DNA of 64,000 nt from Colocasia esculenta. Lineage: Eukaryota; Streptophyta; Magnoliopsida; Alismatales; Araceae. Under the pieces are notes generated by a model that was given only the letters and a program-made list of their open reading frames with translations, did not search any database and was not told where the DNA came from. The translations under genes were made by a program, and so were the position numbers. Location of the stretch: positions 94,423,648 through 94,487,647 of the forward strand of contig CM024761.1 of the NCBI GenBank assembly GCA_014218235.1, written 5' to 3'. Of the stretch, positions 22,924 through 33,678 are shown piece after piece (the first letter of the stretch is position 1; each line of letters opens with the position of its first letter).

Positions 22924-24010
22924 TGGATGAAGTTGGTTACCATAAGTCGCCCAGTGATGACGGAGGTAATGTTGGTGTCGACTGTAAGAAACCCTATCCA
23001 CAGATGGGGGAGGGCATCCGTCAGGGAGGGTCAGCACCCTGTATAGATACGAGTATGCTGGGTAATATAAAAAATCTTGGGCCCAGAAGAGCGCATCATA
23101 AATTACTTCTTCAATATCCCCCTACCCCATTTCAAACTAGTTAACACGCTTCTCATCAAATTATTGATGGACCTACTTGAATAATGGCAAATGATCCGAT
23201 GGTAACATTTACTAGATCTATAGTAATTAATACTCGTGGGCATTCCGTTACTGTCCATATGATATGTAGCAAGATCTCTTTAAATGGATTATGGTACAAA
23301 TCATTTCTTAGGGTAGTCCAACCTTGTACATATCACATTTACTAACTCTGCCTAATTAAGATTATGGTACAAATCATATTATCTATTTTAAGTGAATCCA
23401 TTAGATTGGTCTACAAAATTATTTATATGAATCTAGTAACATGGTTACTGGAGTAGATAATATGAAAATTATTTAAAGATGAAACATAAATTGGGGTGGC
23501 TAGACTTTTTGAAACAAGCCTCACGAAGCCATTCCCCTAATTGTTTCTAAGGTAAATCTATCTTGTTTCTAAAGAAGTCTACCACCCCATCACATCAACG
23601 AATATCCAACAAATGGATGTATCTTGTGATCCTGCTGGTCAATCATTCTCATCGGAAATTAACACTAACATCCAAGATATTGATGGATTTGATGTTTATC
23701 ACCTTGGAATATAACTTCGGGTTTTATATATAGATGCAATATATATGCTTCAATTAATGTGTCGGCGAATATGTAAAACCCCACCATGCATACATAAAAT
23801 CTTGCTTAGATCGACTTCATATGTGGCTAAAACCACTTTCTGCACTAGTTCATCAAGCTAGTAGAATAAGGTATTATTATCTATCCACTTCATATGTGGC
23901 TATATGAAGTCGATCTTAGTGGGCCCCAATCAAGCTAGTAGATGTATCGATTGTCGCGATAAGCATACCTTAGTGGGCCCCTAATTGGTCACTCACCTTG
24001 AGCCCATCAT
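22924..24010. other. Mosaic stretch without gene
   Basis: Short fragments of other blocks in series: module at 23,513, ATGATTTGT-type phrase at 23,300, a Tat LTR tip from 23,966, and a small palindromic pair around 23,810-23,930 (GATCGACTTCATATGTGGCT / AGCCACATATGAAGTCGATC). No gene. Confidence 0.5.
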
Positions 24011-24483
24011 TTGCCTTGATTTGAGCCCATCAAACCATTAAAATGCCTTGAAATCCCGAAATCTATCACTTGAAAGAGTCCTTAGAAGAATATAACTCCT
24101 ATTTTATCATGTGGATAGGAGGATAATACAAGATAATTCGGGTTCCTTGTCGCAATAAGTCAAAAAGGGATATCTATGTACTTGAGCTCGTCGTTAAAGG
24201 GGAACTCAAATCCCAGAGCACATTGAGAACTAGTCGGTCCTTGAAGGAATATCCAACAAATGGATGTATCTTGTGATCTTGCTGGTCAATCATTCTCATC
24301 GGAAATTAGGTCTAACCCGGGCACTTACCCTAATGAACAGTGGGCTTGTTGTTCTCACGGAGTTGAGTGGATTTTTTGATTCAAGACCGAATTGAACATG
24401 AGTTTCTTAAACCAACTCTATTATACAAGTAAGTTTCTTGCCCTTAGTTTGCACAGGTCATAACGAAATTTACTTCTTCTTTA

Positions 24484-24810
24484 TTGAGTTTTATTTATTT
24501 CATTTCTTTCAACATTGTGGGTCCCTGTCCTTTGAAATTCTTCCCACTCTTTAAAAGGGAACCCACGACCCTTTCCTCCCTTTGCACTTCCAAAACTCCC
24601 TCCTCCTTCCTTCTCCACCAAACTCTTCTTCTCCAGGGCGCCAGACCCAGATGCTGCCCCTCCTGGTTCTTTTTTTTCTCCTCGTGCTTTTCTTCTTCTT
24701 TCCAGTTCTTCTCCACTCCGACCTCCTCTCTTTCTCATGGCTCCCAAGGGCAAGAAACTTACTTCTTATCTCCCCAACAAATGGATGTATCTTGTGAAGT
24801 TAAACACTCT
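24484..24810 (+). other. Captured 5' end of a plant gene (promoter, leader, first codons), copy 1
   Basis: Looks like the start of a plant gene: a TATA-like CTTTAAAAGGG at about 24,551, a long CT-rich leader (TTCTCCACC..., CTTCTTCTCC) and an ATG at 24,737 opening MAPKGKK..., which soon ends at a rearrangement junction (CCAACAAATGGATG). Copies 2 and 3 start MDPKGKK. The purine-rich opposite strand gives long Lys/Glu/Gly-rich frames that are artefacts of composition. The gene family is not identifiable from so few codons. Confidence 0.5.
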
Positions 24811-25079
24811 GTAGTCAGTTGATGTGATGGAGTTCAAGAAAGATAAACTGAAGTAATGGGCCACACATTGGACATCAAATCTTCAAGTTATTTAACTGGA
24901 CTTGTCACACACATATGTTATCATCAATATACTCACTAGATAGAGTGTATATTTGAGATGAGCGAGGAGTATCACAGAGGCGATGTTAGTAAATGTGATC
25001 GAATTAATAAACGTATTTGGTGATTAAATATTAGTCATTTCTATTGTGGCTAACATTAACTTAATTACTTCAATGTTCA

Positions 25080-25500
25080 GCGACGAGCGCCTCTGAGTGT
25101 CGATTCCAAAAAGTGGTCATATAAGCAATTCCGATGCCCGGGCAGAAAGTTATGGCCGTTTTACCGAAGGCCTGTCGGAATCTGTGCGCATCGGGAGCCG
25201 CTGCCGCCCTCCGGGAGCGAAATCCGGGCGCCCAACAGGAAATCTCTGAGTCCAGCCCAGGGCCGACCGGGTCGGAGTGCCGATTCGGAATTGGGGCCTC
25301 GCGGGCGGTTCCGATCACCGGGCGAGGAAATATCCACGTTTTACCAAAGTGGTGCAAAAATCGGTGTACTATTTCACACGCCATGAGGTGGCATTTCGGG
25401 CGCCGGGGTCAGAATTTCACAAGACTGGTGTCTTCTCGACCGGCTCGGAGAGACGATTCCGAAGAGTGGTCACATAAGCGATTCTGATACCCGGGCGGAA
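25080..25500 (+). repeat. GC-rich dispersed segment, copy 2
   Basis: Inverted partner of 29,590-30,025. Contains GCCCGGGCAGAAAGTTATGG, CGGGAGCGAAATCCGGGCG and GGGCGAGGAAATATCCACG. Two similar sub-units (25,120-25,180 and 25,450-25,510) both carry the AAGTTATG...CCCGGGC words. Frames on both strands are open because of the high GC, and no protein domain is visible. Confidence 0.65.
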
Positions 25501-25728
25501 AGTTATGCCCATTTCTTCCATCCAGAGGCGCGGACGCCTGCTTATACTGGAAGATTTCAATGAGATATAAATTAACTCTGAGTGAGTAATTTGGCATCAC
25601 ACTCCAACAGGTGCTGAGAAAGGGAAATGTATGAGCCATCGCCTATCTCTGAGTGTCGCCAAATGGATCCTTTACGCGTCGAGGAAATTACATTATCTCC
25701 TTCTGAACATCTTTTTAAGAACCATCTG

Positions 25729-25894
25729 CGTGAAATTTAATATTGTAGATCCATTTTGAACCAATTTGACTCTATCCCTTAGGAAGATCCACTAATGTCC
25801 ATGCACCATTTGCAGGAAGAGTTGCGAGTTCTTCATTCATTATTTGTACCCACTTTGGATATTTGACAGTCTGAGAGTATGAATGAGATATGTG
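25729..25894 (-). pseudogene. Ty1/copia RT N-terminal fragment, copy 2
   Basis: Inverted copy of the fragment at 7,870-8,030 (WVQIMNEELA..., GSKWIYNIK), inside the left arm of the inverted repeat. Confidence 0.75.
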
Positions 25895-26359
25895 ATAAGA
25901 GATGCTATTGAAACCAATTAGGGGAATGGCTTCACGAGGCTTGTTTCAAAAAGTCTAGCCACCCGAATTTATGTTTCGTCTTTAAATAATTTTCATTTAG
26001 TATACTACTCAAATTAATTCTTTTCCCCTCACTGTACACTGTTTTGTGTTCTTCGTGCATGAACTTGTTTAAAACCTGTCAAGAGCTTGATTACTTTCAA
26101 ATTTCTATTTACTGTGTATACTCTCGCATGTCTACATTAGTTTGAAAGTGGTTTTGTGATTTTTAATGGACGGTACACCGAAATGTATCAAAACAGGGAA
26201 ACCCTGGACCGCAATCCAAGGCAAACCTTTTTCCCGCTCGGACTCAGACGCAAAGCTGAGAACGTGACAGCCCGATAGGTCGTGTTTTCAGGGGCTGATT
26301 GCGACCGGCAACCTGTCGCGTTCTGAACGCGACAGGCTCTGGCGTCGCGTTCTGATTGT

Positions 26360-28009
26360 CTAATAATCATGATACTGTTGGCTCAAAAGAGAGTCCTTAG
26401 AAGAATATTTATTGCCTACCATGAATTGGGTAATCTTAAATCAGTTTACTAACACCTTTCTTCTGGGTGTCAACTATAGATAAATAATTCACTAACACCT
26501 TTCTTCCATCTTACCACTAAAATTGTCTTTGAATTTGCGCGTCTAAAAGGGTATAGACGTCCAAATAGACGTCCAGATTCAAAGACAATGTTGGGGTTAT
26601 CAAGAATGGCAAAATAATTTGGGAGGAGATCTACTCTTCTTTAATATCTATTAACTGTGATCGAATAAAACTTGGTAACTAGCAGACAATAATAAGTACA
26701 ATAACATGGGTTCTAAAATGCCATATCACACCGTTGGCATCTATGATTTACATCGATTTAGCATAAAAAACCATGTTATACTTGATTTAAATTGCTATCA
26801 AACTCGTTAATGCCTCAAGTAGGAAGGTTAGAATAGTTCATATCATGTGTGCATGTGTGATAGCGAATTGGAGTATTGGTGAGGATCATAAGAAAGAGAG
26901 ACCGTGCAAACACATGCCAAGATTATATAGACCAATGGCACATTAAATCAAAAATCAATTATAAAATCGAGTAATCGATCGACTTAGGGGGGTGGAAGTA
27001 GGTGGGGTGGGGGATGCCGATGAGATATATTCAGGCTTGTGTTAAATAATCGCCTTGACAACCGCACAGTAGGCACGATCCAACTTAAGAGCATCTACTG
27101 ATTTCGATCACTTCAAAAATTGTGTTGTAACCAGATGATATCAGAAATATACATTCCAGTAGTATATTCTGATCATCAGTAATCGTACAATTATGTCCAT
27201 TACTTATAATGTCTTAGATTGAATAAAACTATTTGGTATAAAACTGATTGAATAAAACTGCAAAGACCATAAATTGCCCAATACCAAATACAGTTTGCTG
27301 CATTTGAAATAATTTATACCAAACAGGGTATTATGGATGGTTTCTGAGCTGTAAATAACTCTATTATATAGAACTAAACCCTTAACACACCAAGGAAGAG
27401 CTTTCAAAAGTTCTGACATGGGTTGGCGTCCATGTATATGACGTTTACTCTATGAACTTGGCGACAAGAGATATGTGCGTTACCTGGGCAGTCGACACTC
27501 CGAGACGGTCGAGAGGGCGCTGGTTTTGCGGAATTCCTTTCCGGGGCCAAAATTCACCTCGGAGCGTGTGTACTAGAGATGAATTCTATGTAAGCGCAAC
27601 GAGAAGATTTGGTGTAAATACTAGTATAAAATAGATGCCCTATGAGCTTAATAACCCCAACATTTGACACGGCCATAAGACGATTGCTAACAACAAATTT
27701 CTTATGATCCTCACCAATACTCCAATTCGCTTACAAACTAGGTATGACAAATATCAAGAGGTATGACTCTAGTAATTAAGTTCCCCCCCTGTTCATCAAC
27801 TTCAGGGGCTTTGAGGTTCTTCAAGTACATGTAAAAGGTTGGACTACCCACTGTCAAGTACCAGATGTGGTACCATGGAAAACTTGGATGTCAAAGTATA
27901 AGTGTAATCCAACCGTATCATCAATTTCTTATGATCCTCACCAATACTCCAATTCGCTTACAAACCATTGCACACCATATAACAAACAGCATCTGGTCTG
28001 GCTTTGCCA
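26360..28009. other. Spacer of the inverted repeat, no gene
   Basis: Mostly AT-rich low-copy sequence (26,360-27,440), then a diverged GC-rich segment (about 27,470-27,580) and the repeat partner of 22,200-22,530 (27,799-28,009). No open frame with a recognisable domain. Confidence 0.5.
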
Positions 28010-28749
28010 GGAGTATCACAAGGTTGGACTACCCTAAGAAATGATTTGTAAGTGGATTTTCTGAGCATTGTTCTATGAGCTTGGCCTGGGTGTCATATAT
28101 TCCCACCTTTGATTTCTGGTAGTGTCCATATGTGGCTAACATGTGACTTAGCCCTATAATCATAACTACTTATCAATTCATGATGGGTAACCAATAAACT
28201 GCCTTACACTATGTATTTAGATCTGTGTTGGCCTTACATATCATCATGGTGGGGTTTTCAGAACTAACATCCAAGATATTGATGGATTTGATGTTTATCA
28301 CCTTAATAAGCAATGTCTTAAGGGAACACACCGTTCACCTTTAAGCATATCATTCCCTAGAGGGGGGAGATACCAAGATCTGTTTAACCATGAAATAGCA
28401 AGTCTAATATACTTTCTCTGTGGTGCATGTACTAGTATGTTCGGTGTCCAGGAGGAATATTTCTTCAAATTACTATAATTTTACTATAGAATTCTCTATT
28501 CTAGGGTCGGTACTGATAAATGGTTCAGATTTTTCTGAACTAAGACGAAATTACAGAAAATCTAACATTAATTTCACATACTATGCACAATTCGATTTAA
28601 CATGGAGTTCAACACAAACACAGTTTTATCCACACACTGTCTGAACCCTAACAGGCATGGAACTACATAATTTTTCCCGAATTATTGGACCATTCGGTTA
28701 TTTATGGAAGATTTATCAAGACCTAGCATAATCCCTATTTTCCTAAACA
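28010..28749 (+). repeat. 0.74-kb direct repeat, copy B
   Basis: Partner of 3,817-4,555. It ends CCTAAACA at 28,749 and switches directly into the right arm of the inverted repeat; the CA/ACA overlap at the switch is a microhomology. Confidence 0.85.
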
Positions 28750-29224
28750 GTCAGAACGCGACGCCAGAGCCTGTCGCGTTCAGAACGCGACAGGTTGCCG
28801 GTCGCAATCAGCCCCTGAAAACGCGACCTATCGGGCTGTCACGTTCTCAGCTTCTGCGCCTGAGTCCGAGAGGGAAAAGGGTTTGCCTTGGATTGCGGTC
28901 CAGGCTTTCCCTATTTTGATACATTTCAGTGTACTGTCCATTAAAAATCACAAAACCACTTTCAAACTAATCTAGACATGCGAGAGTATACACAGTAAAT
29001 AGAAATTTGAAAGTAATCAAGCTCTTGACAGGTTTTAAACAAGTTCATGCACGAAGAACACAAAACAGTGTACAGTGAGGGGAAAAGAATTAATTTGAGT
29101 AGTATACTAAATGAAAATTATTTAAAGACGAAACATAAATTGGGGTGGCTAGACTTTTTGAAACAAGCCTCGCAAAGCCATTCCCCTAATTGGTTTCAAT
29201 AGCATCTCTTATCACATATCTCAA

Positions 29225-29392
29225 TCATACTCTCAGACTGTCAAATATCCAAAGTGGGTACAAATAATGAATGAAGAACTCGCAGCTCTTCCTGCAAATG
29301 GTGCATGGACTTTAGTGGATCTTCCTAAGGGACAGAGTCAAATTGGTTCAAAATGGATCTACAATATTAAATTTCACGCAGATGGTTCTTAA
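29225..29392 (+). pseudogene. Ty1/copia RT N-terminal fragment, copy 3
   Basis: Direct copy of 7,870-8,030, with the same terminal stop codon after HADGS. It lies inside the right arm of the inverted repeat. Confidence 0.75.
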
Positions 29393-30289
29393 AAAGATGT
29401 TCAGAAGGAGATAATGTAATTTCCTCGACGCGTAAAGGATCCATTAGGCGACACTCAGAGATAGGCGATGGTTCATACATTTCCCTTTCTCAGCACCTGT
29501 TGGAGTGTGATGCCAAATTACTCACTCCGAGTTAATTTATATCTCATTGAAATCTTCCAGTATAAGCAGGCGTCCGCGCGTCTGGATGGAAGAAATGGGC
29601 ATAACTTTCCGCCCGGGTATCAGAATCGCTTGTGTGACCACTCTTCGGAATCGTCTATCCGAGCCTGTCGAGAAGACACCAGGCTCGTGAAATTCCGACC
29701 CCGGGCCCGAAATGCCACCTCGGGGCGTGTGAAATAGTACACCGATTTTTGCACCACTTTGGTAAAATGTAGATATTTCCTCGCCCGGTGATCGGAACCG
29801 CCCGTGAGGCCCCAATTCCGAATCGGCACTCCGACCCGGTCGGCCCTGGACTGGACTCAGAGATTTCCTGTTCGGCGCCCGGATTCCGCTCCCGGAGGGC
29901 GGCAGCGGCTCCCGATGCGCACGGATTCCGACAGGCCTTCGGTAAAACGGCCATAACTTTCTGCCCGGGCATCGGAATTGCTTATATGACCACTTTTTGG
30001 AATCGGCACTCAGAGGCGCTCATCGCTGAACATTGAAGTAATTAGGTTAATGTTAGCCACAATAGAAATGACTAATATTTAATCACCAAATACGTTTATT
30101 AATTCGATCACATTTACTAACATCGCCTCTGTGATACTCCTCGCTCATCTCAAATATACACTCTATCTAGTGAGTATATTGATGATAACATATGTGTGTG
30201 ACAAGTCCAGTTAAATAACTTGAAGATTTGATGTCAAATGTGTGGCCCATTACTTCAGTTTATCTTTCTTGAACTCCATCACATCAACT

Positions 30290-30640
30290 GACTACAGAGT
30301 GTTTAACTTCACAAGATACATCCATTTGTTGGGGAGATAAGGGACGGAGATGGGAAGTAGGTTTCTTGCCCTTGGGATCCATGAGAAAGAGAGGAGGTCG
30401 GAGTGGAGAAGAACTCAGAAAGAAGAAGAAAAGCACGAGGAGAAAAAAAAGAACTAGGAGGGGCAGCATCTGGGTCTGGCGCCCTGGAGAAGAAGAGTTT
30501 GGTGGAGAAGGAAGGAGGAGGGAGTTTTGGAAGTGGAAAGGGAGGAAAGGGTCGTGGGTTCCCTTTTAAAGAGTGGGAAGAATTTCAAAGGATAGGGACC
30601 CACAATGTTGAAAGAAATGAATTAAATAAAACTCAATAAA
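30290..30640 (-). other. Captured gene 5' end, copy 2
   Basis: Minus-strand version of the segment at 24,484: TTTAAAAGGG-type box, CT-rich leader, ATG at 30,380-30,382 opening MDPKGKKPTSHL. Codons run for about 32 residues to a stop in junction sequence. Confidence 0.5.
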
Positions 30641-31100
30641 CAAAAAAGTAAATTTCGATATGACCTGTGCAAACTAAGGGCAAGAAACTTACTTGTATAA
30701 TAGAGTTGGTTTAAGAAACTCATGTTCAATTCGGTCTTGAATCAAAAATCCACTCAACTCCGTGAGAACAACAAGCCCACTGTTCATTAGGGTAAGTGCC
30801 CGGGTTAGACCTAATTTCCGATGAGAATGATTGACCAGCAAGATCACAAGATACATCCATTTGTTGGATATTCCTTCAAGGACCGACTATTTCTCAATGT
30901 GCTCTGGGATTTGAGTTCCCCTTTAACAACGAGCTCAAGTACATGGATATCCCTTTTTGACTTATTGCGACAAGGAACCCGAACTATCTTGTATTATCCT
31001 CCTATCCACATGATAAAATAGGAGTTATATTCTTCTAAGGACTCTTTCAAGTGATAGAGTTCGGGATTTCAAGGCATTTTAATGGATTGATGGGCTCAAA

Positions 31101-31632
31101 TCAAGGCAATGGGAAGTAAGTTTCTTGCCCTTGGGATCCATGAGAAAGAGAGGAGGTCGGAGTGGAGAAGAACTCAGAAAGAAGAAGAAAAGCACGAGGA
31201 GAAAAAAAAGAACCAGGAGGGGCAGCATCTGGGTCTGGCGCCTTGGAGAAGAAGTGTTTGGTGGAGAAGGAAGGAGGAGGGAGTTTTGGAAGTGGAAAGG
31301 GAGGAAAGGGTCGTGGGTTCCCTTTTAAAGAGTGGGAAGAATTTCGAAGGACAGGGACCCACAATGTTGAAAGAAATGAATTAAATAAAACTCAATAAAC
31401 AAAAAGTAAATTTCGTTATGACCTGTGCAAACTAAGGGCAAGAAACTTACTTGTATATTAGAGTTGGTTTAAGAAACTCATGTTCAATTCGGTCTTGAAT
31501 CAAAAAATCCACTCAACTCCGTGAGAATAACAAGCCCACTGTTCATTAGGGTAAGTGCCCGGGTTAGACCTAATTTCCGATGAGAATGATTGACCAGCAA
31601 GATCACAAGATACATCCATTTGTTGGATATTC
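31101..31632 (-). other. Captured gene 5' end, copy 3, with flank
   Basis: Direct duplicate of 30,350-30,860, placed immediately after the right arm of the inverted repeat. ATG at 31,139-31,141 opens MDPKGKK and is cut at 31,110 by the LTR-tip junction. The neighbouring AGTTGGTTTAAGAAACTC...TTGGATATTC flank is also duplicated. Confidence 0.6.
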
Positions 31633-32291
31633 GTTGATGTGATGGAGTTCAAGAAACGGTTGAGTCTATGCTCACAACATTAAGACACAATTGATTATCG
31701 AGAGATATAATCGATTTGGTCCACTCTGTGGGACTTCACCGTAGAAAACATCCCTCGGCAAAGTGAGATATAATTGATTATCGAGGGACATGACATATGA
31801 AGTCCATTGTGTAGGAATTAAGGTGCATAAAGTGAAACTTAAACATAATGCAACCTTTCTCTTGAGGACATTTGGCATCCTCAAACTTTTCAAAAGAAGA
31901 AGGAGACTAGTTCAAGACAAGAGGAGATGGGAAGTCAACGATTGACATGATGGGTCTCTTCCCCTTGTCCGGAATAGAGAGGTGCGACACCTACTCAGAT
32001 GTGATGGAATTGAGAGTCTCTATGGTAGATATGCTTTTGATCTTGATAATCCTCCCATTGAATGGAAATTTGAATACGATATTTACTTACAAACTATGCG
32101 TTGTCGAGATAAGGTCAACCGCCGACCAAACATAATTTTTTAGTATTGCCAAACAGGGAAGCTAAAGCATGTATTGCTTATTGGACTAATAGAATATGTG
32201 GCTTCTTATCATGTATTGCTTATTGGACTAATAGCTGCTTTTAAGTAAACCTCTTTACGTAAGGCATTTTAAGTGAATCCATTAGTGGACC
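31633..32291. other. Gene-free stretch with exon-like patch
   Basis: A plus-strand frame at about 32,000-32,140 (SLYGRYAFDLDNPPIEW...) has a protein-like composition but no family I recognise, and no start or splice context. The rest is AT-rich. GTATTGCTTATTGGACTAAT is repeated at about 32,170, 32,212 and 33,475. Confidence 0.35.
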
Positions 32292-32538
32292 AAACCTGAC
32301 TTATTGCGACAAGGAACCCGAATTATCTTGTATTATCCTCCTATCCACATGATAAAATAGGAGTTATATTCTTCTAAGGACTCTTTCAAGTGATAGATTT
32401 CGGGATTTCAAGGCATTTTAATGGATTGATGGGCTCAAATCAAGGCAAATGATGGGCTCAAGGTGAGTGACCAATTAGGGGCCCACTAAGGTAGCAAGAA
32501 ATGTGGTTCAACCCATTAGTCATAATTGGGTGTCTACA
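32292..32538 (-). repeat. Tat LTR 5' tip at the third copia junction
   Basis: Ends at 32,538 with the LTR terminus (TGTAGACACC on the minus strand), followed by CTTGC (32,539-32,543), the complement of the GCAAG target duplication. It is therefore an inverted copy of the junction at 3,521-3,526. Confidence 0.9.
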
Positions 32539-33318
32539 CTTGCATATGCATCTGCTTTGAATTTAACACTATTTCAAATGGATGTTAAATCCGTATTTTT
32601 AAACGGTTTTATAAAAGAGGAAGTTTATGTGGAACAACCCCCGGGTTTGATGACACAGAATTTCCTAATCATGTTTTCAAACTTCACAAGGCATTATATG
32701 GTTTAAAGCAAGCACCTAGAGCCTGGTATGAAAGGCTTAGTTCTTTTCTTTTCAAACCATGGTTTCAGTAGAGGTCAAGTAGATAGTACTCTTTTCATAA
32801 AGTCAAAGGTCAAACACATTCTATTAGTCCAAATTTATGTAGATGATATTATCTTTGGGTCTACTGATGAATCCCTTTGCAAGTACTTTGAAAAGTTGAT
32901 GTAGGGAGAATTTGAAATGAGCATGATGGGAGAACTTAATTACTTCCTTGGACTACAAATCAAACAAGAAAAGGAAGGAACTCACATCTGTCAAGCAAAG
33001 TACACAAAAGAACTCTTGAAGAAATTTGGATTCGAAAATACCAAGCCACTATCAACACCAATGAGTACATCAACAAGAATGGACAGTGACAAAGATGGTA
33101 AGAAAGTAGATCAAAAGATCTACAGAGGTATGATAGGTTCACTCCTTTATTTAACAGCTAGTAGACCTGATATTTTATTTAGTGTATGCATGTGTGCTAG
33201 GTACCAAACAGATCCTAAAGAATCACATTTAATTTCTGTGAAAAGAATATTTAGATATCTAGCAAGATCTCATGACTTAGGTCTATGGTATCCAAAACAT
33301 TGTGAAATTAACTTAGGG
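32539..33318 (+). pseudogene. Ty1/copia RT fragment, copy 3
   Basis: Plus-strand copy of the SIRE-like RT with QAPRAW, YVDD and FLGLQIK. Damage: a one-base deletion near 32,650 (after PPG) shifts the frame, and a TAG at 32,902-32,904 stands where the other two copies have CAG. It ends near 33,318 within CEINL and joins a piece of Tat linker (GAAGAAGAGAGACCG). Confidence 0.85.
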
Positions 33319-33678
33319 AAGAAGAGAGACCGTTGTACCATGAGATTGTGATACTGACAAACCATATGAACTTTTTACGAAACAAGTCTCGCGTGTAGTT
33401 CAAGACGTATCCCATACGAGTGTTCTGCCTTACACTCGAGTCCATATGTGGCTAACATGTGGCTTCTTATCATGTATTGCTTATTGGACTAATAGCTGCT
33501 CACTAGATACTTGACCTACTATAACATGTATGATATGTTACTCGAATCAAATCCATCAATATCATGTATGCATGGTGGGTGAAGTTAGGAAGAACTTCAC
33601 CCACCATGCAATTTAAATACATTGGGTTTGGTTTATGATGTATCTCCCACAAGAGGTTAATGTGGGAACTTCTGGGAC
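33319..33678. other. Mosaic stretch before the Tat pol
   Basis: Short pieces, including a fragment of the Tat linker at 33,318-33,350 and a small palindromic pair CATGGTGGGTGAAGTT / AACTTCACCCACCATG near 33,570-33,608. No gene. Confidence 0.5.

Larger units (their letters stand above)
24011..26359 (+). repeat. 2.35-kb inverted repeat, left arm
   Basis: Reverse-complement partner of 28,748-31,109, with a 2.39-kb spacer. Order in the arm: Tat LTR tip end, AAAAAGGGATAT link, captured gene 5' end (24,484-24,810), a stretch to 25,070, GC-rich segment (25,080-25,500), copia RT fragment (25,729-25,894), module (25,916), LTR-like end (to 26,359). Arms differ by scattered substitutions and small indels. 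Confidence 0.9.
28748..31109 (-). repeat. 2.35-kb inverted repeat, right arm
   Basis: Reverse complement of 24,011-26,359. It includes the copia RT fragment at 29,225-29,392, the module at 29,160, the GC-rich segment, the second captured gene 5' end (30,290-30,640) and a partial Tat LTR tip (30,957-31,109). Confidence 0.9.

Noticed and set aside
25070..25490. Two overlapping 100-codon frames in the GC-rich segment
   Set aside because: Both strands are open because of base composition, copies elsewhere are broken, and no domain is visible.
30366..31398. Several Lys/Glu/Gly-rich frames on plus
   Set aside because: Shadows of the purine-rich strand opposite the CT-rich leader of the captured gene start; three overlapping frames are open at once.
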